A model generated the notes under the pieces. The model made no database searches. It was not told the origin of the DNA and worked only from the letters and a program-made list of their open reading frames with translations. 5,249 nt of DNA from Chitinophagales bacterium. GTDB taxonomy: Bacteria > Bacteroidota > Bacteroidia > Chitinophagales > UBA10324. Made by a program: the position numbers and the translations under genes. Of the stretch, positions 1-5,249 are shown in pieces. The stretch spans positions 1 through 5,249 of the forward strand of contig JACCZV010000016.1 of NCBI GenBank assembly GCA_013695775.1, read 5' to 3'. Position 1 is the stretch's first letter, and every line of letters starts with the position of its first letter.

Positions 1-569
1 TTTCCTAAAATGCGTGCACAGTGATGTATACCACGTGTAATGGTTATTAAACTTCCGGCTTTATAAACTGCTGTATTTTCACCTATGGTCATCTCACATT
101 CTCCCTGGCAGATAAGAAGGAATTCATCATGTGTTTGATGCATCTCTTCATCCACGATACCCCCTGGGCTCGCAAAAACGACGTATGTAGAGTAATTTTT
201 CGTACCCGGAAGAACAACCATTGCTACAGCCTGATGAGCAGGATCTTTTATTTGATGCTGATGTAAATACTCCATCCATTCGCCAGGTCTGGAAGCGGAG
301 GTAATTTTGGGAGGAAGCTGCGGCAGGTCGTCTTGTTTTTCCTTGTCCTGAAGATTTGAAAGAAAATTCTCCTTTAAGCCTTTAGGATGCCTGATGCCGG
401 CACTTGCAATGGCAAACATTGCCAGAGCTTCACTCACCTCGGCAATTTCATCCGCTATCTCATGATTAGTAGCAGCAAAATGTTCTACCAAAGAATTTTC
501 ATAACCATCCGCTATGCCAAGGCAGTACAGTTCAATAATTCCTGATTCGATGAGCTCTTTTGCCGTCAT
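1..569 (-). CDS. Anti-sigma-factor-like protein with C-terminal cupin domain (ChrR-like architecture), C-terminus cut by window edge
   Basis: The frame is open from the ATG at 569 to the left edge, giving 189 codons without a stop; the C-terminus is outside the window. Residues 1-70 resemble the N-terminal region of RskA/ChrR-type anti-sigma factors: the start carries 'ESGIIELYCLG' (8-18), followed by an acidic helical stretch ('EIADEIAEVSEAL', 37-49). A charged, Pro-containing linker (about 70-95) leads to a cupin barrel from about 97 on. Cupin motif 1 is visible as HQTHDEF followed by a spaced Gly (H144, H147, E149, G156), and motif 2 as 'AGSLITITRGIHH' (171-183). H144, H147, E149 and H182 or H183 are candidate metal ligands. 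No HxxxCxxC zinc motif of the classical ZAS anti-sigma domain is present. In ChrR-type proteins the N-terminal domain holds an ECF sigma factor and the cupin senses stress; whether that holds here is inference, since no sigma gene lies directly upstream. The start is fixed by an in-frame TAA 33 bases upstream; AGGCGG sits unusually close to the ATG. The cupin assignment is firm, the anti-sigma assignment moderate. Confidence 0.75.
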   Translation of the reverse strand, partial: MTAKELIESGIIELYCLGIADGYENSLVEHFAATNHEIADEIAEVSEALAMFAIASAGIRHPKGLKENFLSNLQDKEKQDDLPQLPPKITSASRPGEWMEYLHQHQIKDPAHQAVAMVVLPGTKNYSTYVVFASPGGIVDEEMHQTHDEFLLICQGECEMTIGENTAVYKAGSLITITRGIHHCARILG

Positions 570-607
570 ACCGCCTATTTCTATTCTGTTGCCGAACCAT
601 TAAATTT

Positions 608-773
608 TCATGCCATGATGTTCCGGGACAATCTCATCAACGTAAATTTAACCGCTTTACGTGTCCCAATTCTCATATCAATTCCTTGATCCTTCAGATA
701 TACGTAAAATGTGTAAAGAGGATTTTTTTCCAGTGGTTCTACCTATAAATAACTCTTTGGTTGATATATCCAT
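608..773 (-). other. Possible small reading frame interrupted at an A7 run (remnant or sequencing error); otherwise non-coding gap
   Basis: The 290 bases between the cupin gene and the DUF1579 gene hold no intact gene. On the minus strand an ATG at 773 opens 31 codons (MDISTKELFIGRTTGK...) that stop at 678. The neighbouring frame is open from 742 to a TGA at 608 and reads plausibly protein-like (for example 'YVYLKDQGIDMRIGTRKAV'). The two frames meet at a run of seven A on the minus strand (T7 at 723-729). Removing one A would join them into a single 54-residue frame. I do not recognise the product. It may be a decayed gene, a homopolymer error in the assembly, or chance, because open stretches of this length are common in AT-rich DNA. 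It lies where an ECF sigma gene would be expected for the downstream anti-sigma-like gene, but it is too short and shows no sigma-factor motif. Confidence 0.2.
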
Positions 774-812
774 TGTAGTATAATAAATTTTTATTCAATG
801 CCAGTGGGGTTG

Positions 813-840
813 TAAGCGCACTGCCAAAGCAGTGCGCTTA
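813..840 (-). terminator. Perfect 12-bp hairpin downstream of the DUF1579 gene, probable transcription terminator
   Basis: TAAGCGCACTGC (813-824), loop CAAA (825-828) and GCAGTGCGCTTA (829-840) form a perfect 12-bp GC-containing stem with a 4-base loop. GGT at 808-810 can pair further with ACC at 841-843 across a 2-base bulge. On the minus strand it begins 19 bases after the TAA of the DUF1579 gene (860-862), the usual place for a terminator. Neither strand has a U-tract after the stem, so it is not a canonical intrinsic terminator; it could also act as a 3'-end stabilising structure. The stem is directly visible; the function is inferred. Confidence 0.55.
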
Positions 841-859
841 ACCTTAAAGCTCTTCCCAA

Positions 860-1438
860 TTACATTCTTGTAAGGGTTATTTCCATTGACTTCATCTCTT
901 TCCCATTCATATCCATATACATCTCAATCACCTGTGTGTTCGCATCCTTCATCATCATAATTTGCCTCATTTTCATTTCTTTGCCTGTCATAGGATCAAC
1001 CGCCATTCCCTTTATTTCAATCCCTTTTACATCATCGCGCCATCTTCCTTCCATATACATCAGTCCGGTTCCCATGTTATCTACCCATGAGCTAACATAT
1101 TTTTTAGCCGCATTATCATACCCCATTGTGGAGATTCCCTCAAAAGGCATTCCCATCATTTGACCAGTGTAACGTGCGGTTAGGTATCGGCCGCCAAGGG
1201 CCATTTCACATTGTACTCTTGAATCCATCACCATAGGCTCTTGTCCCTCATCCATCCACATTTTAGTAGATCCTTTCCAGTCACCCACAGCTTTCGCCAA
1301 TTGCATGTGCTCATTGCCCGGGGTCATATAAGCAGTCCATGCTTTCATGTGAGGGTCCATCTCAGTGTTCTGGGCGTGTAGTTGTCCTGATACAATTGTC
1401 ACGCAGCAGAACAATAGAATTCTAAGTGTGTTTTTCAT
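860..1438 (-). CDS. Secreted DUF1579 family protein, methionine-rich
   Basis: This 192-residue protein begins with a clear signal peptide: MKN, a hydrophobic core 'LRILLFCCVTIVSG' (5-18), and likely cleavage after L-H-A at 22. It should therefore be exported to the periplasm or beyond. The mature part matches the DUF1579 family (PF07617) in pattern: 'GDWKGSTKMWMDEG' (52-65), 'LGGRYLTARYTG' (81-92), 'STMGYDNAAKKYVSSWVDN' (103-121), 'GTGLMYMEG' (123-131) and 'DPMTGKEMKMR' (148-158). The biochemical function of the family is not established. Methionine is strikingly frequent (30 of 192 residues, dense in 145-185). The frame stays open upstream to a GTG at 1558, but the ATG at 1438 is chosen because the signal peptide begins there and the extra 40 residues have no matching character. 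The leader is A-rich without Shine-Dalgarno, as is usual in Bacteroidota. The gene appears to be monocistronic, with a hairpin just after its stop. Family assignment is confident; role unknown. Confidence 0.85.
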   Translation of the reverse strand: MKNTLRILLFCCVTIVSGQLHAQNTEMDPHMKAWTAYMTPGNEHMQLAKAVGDWKGSTKMWMDEGQEPMVMDSRVQCEMALGGRYLTARYTGQMMGMPFEGISTMGYDNAAKKYVSSWVDNMGTGLMYMEGRWRDDVKGIEIKGMAVDPMTGKEMKMRQIMMMKDANTQVIEMYMDMNGKEMKSMEITLTRM

Positions 1439-1637
1439 AGTTTTAGTTTTAAATGTATTACAAAGTAACAAATTAGGGAACTCATTCTTTTGACATTTTA
1501 AAATTCTTGGAGGGCAGATATTCAAGTTGACCGAAAATTGTGAGCATTCAGTCCCCACATAGAGAATTTCAAAATAATGGCAATTTGGAAAACAACGATG
1601 ATTACCCTTCGGACATAACTTTGTAGCCGGGAAGCCA

Positions 1638-2627
1638 TCATTCCCACATCATATTGCATCCGCGAATATCCGTTTCATCCATTCTGCCGAGCACATCAAA
1701 CGTATTCTTTGAAAAGCTTCTGCCAAGATCTCCGGTAGCAATGAAACTGCAGGAGTCGAGGTTTGCCAAATCAATTACGTTGATAGCTCCGGTCATATTC
1801 AAGCCAAGAATTTGAAGAGGGTCATTTACATCGCGAATCAGGACTCTCATCCATGGAGGGCAGTGAAATCGCCCGTCTTCCAAATAATAAGCCTGCGACA
1901 ACAATTCTGTCATCCCATATTCACTATGGACTGTATTCACTGAGAGCTGCTTTTTTAAGATTTCATGTATGGCCTGGCGAGTCTGCTCTTTACGGCGACC
2001 CTTCATTCCTCCGGTTTCCATCACAATCGTATGGTTCAACTCTATGGGAAATTTTTCAGTGAAATCAAGGAGTGCGAACGTAACGCCAAGAAGCAGTGTG
2101 CGTTGTTGCTGTCCTTCCAGCTCAAGCAGCACGCTGTGGAGCTCCTCATGGTTCTTTAGATAAGATCCGCTCCTCGGATGACGAGATTTTTCAATAAGTT
2201 TTCCTGCCATGTAAGCCAGAGACGAATCACTTCTTTCAAGGTATGATGGGAGAAGGGCAAGGATGCAGTAGTTTGAAGAATCACCAAAATACTTGTGGAA
2301 GCACCGAAGAAAGCTTTCTTCATACAATTTTAAATCTGCAACAAGATGCCTGCTTGTTTGAGAACTAGTTGTTCCACTGCTGGCAAAGATTTTTTCTACG
2401 TGTAACTCTTTGCAAATAACACGGTGAGTCTTAAAAATTTCAATAGGTAAAAAGGGGACCTGCTCAATTCCGTACACTTTAGATGGATCAGCATTCAGCA
2501 GGCTGCAATATTGATGATATGATTCGTTGTTCTCGTATTGATACTTAAACACCTCATGTACAACTGTTGAAAATGATTGTGTGTTGACTTTAAATATTTT
2601 ATCCCGCAGTTTAGATCGAGTGGACAT
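1638..2627 (-). CDS. LuxE/PaaK-family adenylate-forming enzyme (acyl-protein synthetase-like)
   Basis: The 329-residue product shows the signatures of the LuxE acyl-protein synthetase family within the ANL adenylating superfamily. The phosphate-binding loop is 'FASSGTTSSQTSRH' (81-94). A second conserved element, 'METGGMKGRRKE' (203-214), is followed by the adenine-binding 'SEYGMTELLSQAY' (235-247), the hinge-type aspartate in 'ATGDLGR' (297-303), and the C-terminal 'LGRMDETDIRGCN' (313-325). In bioluminescent bacteria LuxE activates a fatty acid as acyl-AMP and passes it through a cysteine near its C-terminus to the LuxC reductase. C325, five residues from the end, is a candidate for the equivalent cysteine (inference). 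No luxC, luxD or luciferase gene lies here, so the substrate is unknown; a role in activating a carboxylic acid for a lipid or secondary product is possible. No signal peptide or membrane segment, hence cytoplasmic. The start ATG at 2627 gives the usual N-terminus; no Shine-Dalgarno. It is divergent from the lipoprotein gene across 65 bp. Confidence 0.85.
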   Translation of the reverse strand: MSTRSKLRDKIFKVNTQSFSTVVHEVFKYQYENNESYHQYCSLLNADPSKVYGIEQVPFLPIEIFKTHRVICKELHVEKIFASSGTTSSQTSRHLVADLKLYEESFLRCFHKYFGDSSNYCILALLPSYLERSDSSLAYMAGKLIEKSRHPRSGSYLKNHEELHSVLLELEGQQQRTLLLGVTFALLDFTEKFPIELNHTIVMETGGMKGRRKEQTRQAIHEILKKQLSVNTVHSEYGMTELLSQAYYLEDGRFHCPPWMRVLIRDVNDPLQILGLNMTGAINVIDLANLDSCSFIATGDLGRSFSKNTFDVLGRMDETDIRGCNMMWE

Positions 2628-2692
2628 AGAAGTATTTACAGAGAGAATATTCTACAACAGAGGCAAAGAAAAGATTTTATAATTTCGGGTAT

Positions 2693-3154
2693 ATGATTCA
2701 GCGTCTTTTCATAACTGGTTTAATCTTATCAATGATGAGCGCGTGTATCAATCCTCCTGATTATTCGGTGATACCGGAAATCGCAATTGATTCCCTCACC
2801 AAAACGTATGTAAAGGGATTTTCAAGCAATCCGCCTGTCATGGATTCTATAACTTTTTACATCTCTTTTACCGATGGGAATGGTGATCTTGGTCCTGTGA
2901 ATAATGACACCACTCCAAACCTATTATTCAAAGACAGCCGCACTGGATTTATCAATGGTTTTCAATTTCCGTTTATAACACCAGAAGGCAATGTGAAGGA
3001 CATTTCGGGATATATAGCTTATACCTTTTCACCTTTCGACTGCATTCCTGGAAATACTATAGATACCTTTTATTATACTATAAGCATTGTTGATCGTGCA
3101 GGTAACTTCAGCAATGAGGTTACTACGCCGAATATTATTTGTGATTGTAATTGA
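2693..3154 (+). CDS. Small lipoprotein of Bacteroidota type
   Basis: The 153-residue product starts with a short type II signal peptide: 'MIQRLFITGLILSMMSAC', where M-S-A-C forms the lipobox and C18 would be lipidated and become the mature N-terminus. The mature protein has no further membrane segment and is rich in beta-type sequence. It holds 'SITFYISFTDGNGDLG' (52-67), an Asp/Gly/Asn-rich motif that recurs in uncharacterised Bacteroidota lipoproteins and may form a turn or bind calcium (inference). The C-terminal part, 'TFYYTISIVDRAGNFSNEV' (125-143), has the look of a beta-sandwich strand pair with the 'D.AGN.SN' turn common in extracellular modules. C117, C150 and C152 could form a disulfide. 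No enzymatic motif is visible and the function is unknown. The gene is transcribed away from the LuxE-like gene and converges on accC with 56 bp between stops. No Shine-Dalgarno precedes the ATG. The lipoprotein call is confident; anything beyond that is not. Confidence 0.8.
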   Translation: MIQRLFITGLILSMMSACINPPDYSVIPEIAIDSLTKTYVKGFSSNPPVMDSITFYISFTDGNGDLGPVNNDTTPNLLFKDSRTGFINGFQFPFITPEGNVKDISGYIAYTFSPFDCIPGNTIDTFYYTISIVDRAGNFSNEVTTPNIICDCN

Positions 3155-3210
3155 GTATGAATATGCGATAGTGAAGGTATTACCGCAGCAACACATAAAT
3201 AGCCATCTTC

Positions 3211-4710
3211 TTACCAAAACCTGTTTCGTCTCCAGTTTGAGTGTGACTTAGAAGTGACGCTCTTAGAATCGATTGTATTTTCTGCTGTACTATCTTCATA
3301 GAAGTATGATGCCCCAAGTAGAGCTGCAATCTCTTTTTCCCTATCATCTTCTTTTTGCAGGTTAACTGTTTCAGGTGAAAAATATTTCTGAATGAAGCCC
3401 GTGTCATAAGATCTGCTAACAAAGTTAGGGTGCTTCAGCACCCAGCGCCCAAAGGCAAGAGTAGTTTGCACACCTGATATCTGGTATTCATCTATGGCAC
3501 GTATCAGTCTGCTGATTGCTTCATTGCGGTCTTTGCCATAAGCAACCAATTTTGCAAGCAGCGGATCATAATAAATTGAAATCTCCATGCCCTGTTCAAA
3601 CGCATCATCTACACGAACACCGGTGCCCTGCGGACGCCGGTAGGTATTAAGTATTCCTGTATCAGGTAAAAAGTTATTCATAGGATCTTCGGCACATACA
3701 CGCAACTCGATAGCATGTCCCCTGATTTGAAGGTCTTCCTGCGTGAAAGATAATTTTTCACCCCGTGCTATTTTGATTTGTTCTTTTACAAGGTCAAGTC
3801 CGGTTATCAGTTCTGTGACAGGATGCTCAACCTGCAAGCGTGTATTCATCTCGAGGAAATAATAATTCATCTCTTCATCAACAAGAAACTCTACTGTGCC
3901 AGCATTATAATAACCACATGCTTTTGCGAGGTTTACTGCGCTTTCTCCCATCTTTCGCCTAAGCTGATCAGTGAGAATGGAGGAGGGCGCCTCTTCAATT
4001 AGCTTCTGATGGCGGCGTTGGATAGAACACTCTCGCTCGAAGAGGTAAACAACATTGCCGTGCTTATCTCCCAGCACTTGTATCTCGATGTGACGCGGTG
4101 CTTCAATATATTTTTCCAGGAAAACACTGCCATCACCAAATGCTGCCTGAGCCTCGCTCATGGCGCTGTTCACATATTCTTCAAAATCTTTTTCTTCTTT
4201 TACAATACGCATCCCTTTGCCGCCACCACCGGCAGAGGCTTTAATGAGTAGCGGAAAACCAATCTCACTTCCAACTTTTTTCGCCTCACGAATATCTGTG
4301 ATCGGCTCTGCAGTTCCCGGTACCAGAGGTACATGGTGGTTTTTTGCAGTTTCTTTTGCTGCAAGCTTACTCCCCATTTGCTCCATTGATTCCGGCGAAG
4401 GGCCGATGAATATCAACCCTGCCTGCTCCACCTTTCTGGAAAACATCGCATTCTCACTTAGAAATCCGTAGCCAGGATGAATGCCGTCTGCATGAAGTCT
4501 TAGACATACTTCAATAATCTCATCGCCAAGTAAATATGATTGACTTGAAAGCGCAGGGCCAATGCATATTGCTTCATCAGCATATTGAACATGCAACGCG
4601 TTCCGATCAGCCTCTGAATAGACAGCTACGGTTTTAATCCCCATCTCGCGTGCAGAGCGCATCACACGTAATGCAATTTCGCCCCGGTTAGCGACAAGTA
4701 TTTTATTCAT
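3211..4710 (-). CDS. accC: Biotin carboxylase subunit of an acyl-CoA (acetyl-/propionyl-CoA) carboxylase
   Basis: This 499-residue enzyme would carry out the ATP- and bicarbonate-dependent carboxylation of biotin on its carrier protein, the first half-reaction of acyl-CoA carboxylases. The N-terminal domain opens with 'KILVANRGEIALRVMRSARE' (3-22) and carries 'GIHPGYGFLSENA' (76-88). The ATP-grasp domain shows the flexible glycine-rich lid 'KASAGGGGKGMRIV' (157-170), 'ERECSIQRRHQKLIEEAP' (225-242, with H234 and K236), and the metal and bicarbonate site 'FLEMNTRLQVEHPVTE' (285-300, with E274, E287, N289, R291 and E295). The C-terminal domain supplies R337 in 'ELRVCAEDP'. All expected catalytic residues are present. 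It is about 50 residues longer than E. coli AccC, the excess being a Ser/Lys/Arg-rich tail (about 470-499). There is no C-terminal biotinyl (MKM) domain, so the carrier must be a separate protein. No accB or carboxyltransferase gene is adjacent. Acetyl-, propionyl- and methylcrotonyl-CoA carboxylase subunits cannot be told apart from sequence alone here. No Shine-Dalgarno before the ATG. Confidence 0.95.
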   Translation of the reverse strand: MNKILVANRGEIALRVMRSAREMGIKTVAVYSEADRNALHVQYADEAICIGPALSSQSYLLGDEIIEVCLRLHADGIHPGYGFLSENAMFSRKVEQAGLIFIGPSPESMEQMGSKLAAKETAKNHHVPLVPGTAEPITDIREAKKVGSEIGFPLLIKASAGGGGKGMRIVKEEKDFEEYVNSAMSEAQAAFGDGSVFLEKYIEAPRHIEIQVLGDKHGNVVYLFERECSIQRRHQKLIEEAPSSILTDQLRRKMGESAVNLAKACGYYNAGTVEFLVDEEMNYYFLEMNTRLQVEHPVTELITGLDLVKEQIKIARGEKLSFTQEDLQIRGHAIELRVCAEDPMNNFLPDTGILNTYRRPQGTGVRVDDAFEQGMEISIYYDPLLAKLVAYGKDRNEAISRLIRAIDEYQISGVQTTLAFGRWVLKHPNFVSRSYDTGFIQKYFSPETVNLQKEDDREKEIAALLGASYFYEDSTAENTIDSKSVTSKSHSNWRRNRFW

Positions 4711-4834
4711 AGCTGCAAAATAAGTATTATAGATAAAGAGGAAACTGCCTGTATCTTGTGATTATTCAGTCAGACATTATTTTGATCGTCCCACTATCTG
4801 AAGTCTTCTCCCTTTCTTGATTAGTTTAGCAGGC

Positions 4835-5249
4835 ATGTGGAGAGAAGTTCGCGCTCTGATAATAAAAGACATTAAGCTGGAATGGAGACAGCGCTATTCG
4901 TTTGGTGGAATCATTTTATACCTGGCGTCAACAGTATTTTTAATTTATATAAGCTTTATTGAGATGGAGCCTAACGTATGGGTAACCCTGTTCTGGATCA
5001 TTCTCCTCTTCACTGCAGTAAGTGCTGTCGCTAAAAGCTTTATGCAGGAAAGCAGGGCGAGAACCTTATATTATTACTCTATAGCACATCCGCGATCCGT
5101 AATACTTGCTAAACTTCTGTACAACAGTGCCATGATGGTTTTGCTTGCTGTGGCAGGGATGGGCATCTACATCCTTATGAACAAAAGCCCAATATCGCAG
5201 GTATGCTATTTTATAGGTGTGTTTATCAGCGGAAGCATAAGCTTTGGGT
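4835..5249 (+). CDS. ccmB: Haem exporter / cytochrome c maturation ABC permease CcmB, N-terminal part (cut by window edge)
   Basis: The frame is open from the ATG at 4835 to the right edge, giving 138 of the roughly 220 residues expected for CcmB. The N-terminus, 'REVRALIIKDIKLEWRQRYS' (3-22), matches the cytoplasmic start of CcmB ('ll.kdl..e.R.r'). Hydrophobic segments follow at about 23-42, 48-67 and 99-116, with a fourth starting near 122. The loop 'AKSFMQESRARTLYYY' (66-81) is the conserved CcmB 'F..E...g.le.l' region. CcmB is the integral membrane subunit that works with the ATPase CcmA in system I cytochrome c maturation, at the step that releases holo-CcmE in the cytoplasmic membrane. 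In Bacteroidota ccmB is usually followed by ccmC and other haem-handling genes, which would lie off the right edge here (inference). It is divergent from accC with 124 bp between starts; only a weak AGG-like sequence precedes the ATG. Confidence 0.9.
   Translation, partial: MWREVRALIIKDIKLEWRQRYSFGGIILYLASTVFLIYISFIEMEPNVWVTLFWIILLFTAVSAVAKSFMQESRARTLYYYSIAHPRSVILAKLLYNSAMMVLLAVAGMGIYILMNKSPISQVCYFIGVFISGSISFG

Noticed and set aside
560..748. Plus-strand open frame of 62 codons
   Set aside because: It overlaps the start of the cupin gene on the other strand, is Cys/Phe-rich without recognisable domain, and looks like a chance frame.
1439..1558. N-terminal extension of the DUF1579 gene from a GTG at 1558
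   Set aside because: The extra 40 residues precede a well-formed signal peptide that begins at the ATG at 1438, and an export signal should be N-terminal.
1616..1623. TAACTTTG on the plus strand, an exact match to the Bacteroidota -7 element TAnnTTTG
   Set aside because: The nearest upstream TTTG (1584-1587) is 28 bases away instead of about 19-20, and transcription would run antisense into the 3' end of the LuxE-like gene with no plus-strand gene to serve.
1600..1637. CTTC...GAAG inverted repeat after the LuxE-like gene as a terminator
   Set aside because: The arms pair only four bases before an unpaired interruption and no U-tract follows, so it is too weak to call.
3155..3210. Terminator between the convergent lipoprotein and accC genes
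   Set aside because: I could find no stem of useful length in these 56 bases.
4711..4834. TATAAT-like and TTATTTTG sequences before accC, and TAGTTTAG before ccmB
   Set aside because: Each differs from the Bacteroidota promoter consensus or lacks a properly spaced -33 TTTG; the accC one would place transcription start almost on the ATG.

Overview
The window looks like a chromosomal segment from a member of the phylum Bacteroidota, possibly a Chitinophagales- or Sphingobacteriales-like organism. The evidence is indirect: moderate to low GC, essentially no Shine-Dalgarno sequences ahead of the starts (A-rich or unremarkable leaders instead), a small lipoprotein with the 'FTDGNGDLG' motif common in that phylum, a Met-rich secreted DUF1579 protein, and a LuxE-like protein of a type frequent in these genomes. 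No rRNA, tRNA, CRISPR array, insertion sequence or phage gene was seen.

Layout. 1-569 (-): 5'-coding part of a gene whose product joins an anti-sigma-factor-like N-terminus to a cupin domain; it runs off the left edge. 570-812: no intact gene, but a small, frame-interrupted open stretch on the minus strand. 813-840: a perfect 12-bp hairpin just past the end of the next gene. 860-1438 (-): secreted DUF1579 protein. 1439-1637: non-coding, nothing convincing. 1638-2627 (-): LuxE/PaaK-family adenylating enzyme (acyl-protein synthetase-like). 2693-3154 (+): small lipoprotein, divergent from the LuxE-like gene across a 65-bp gap. 3211-4710 (-): biotin carboxylase subunit of an acyl-CoA carboxylase, convergent with the lipoprotein gene. 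4835-5249 (+): start of ccmB, the membrane component of the haem/cytochrome c maturation ABC exporter, cut by the right edge and divergent from accC across a 124-bp gap.

How they work together. The genes do not form one operon or an evident multi-gene system. Orientation changes at every junction from 2627 onward, and the three minus-strand genes on the left are separated by 199-290 bp. Each appears to be its own transcription unit: a core metabolic enzyme (accC), cytochrome c biogenesis (ccmB, probably continued by further ccm genes off the right edge), cell-envelope proteins (lipoprotein, DUF1579), and two genes of uncertain role (cupin/anti-sigma-like, LuxE-like). I do not see strong evidence for a new biological system. 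The items most worth a second look are the cupin-fused anti-sigma-like protein without an adjacent sigma factor, the stand-alone LuxE-like enzyme with a near-terminal cysteine, and the interrupted reading frame at 608-773.
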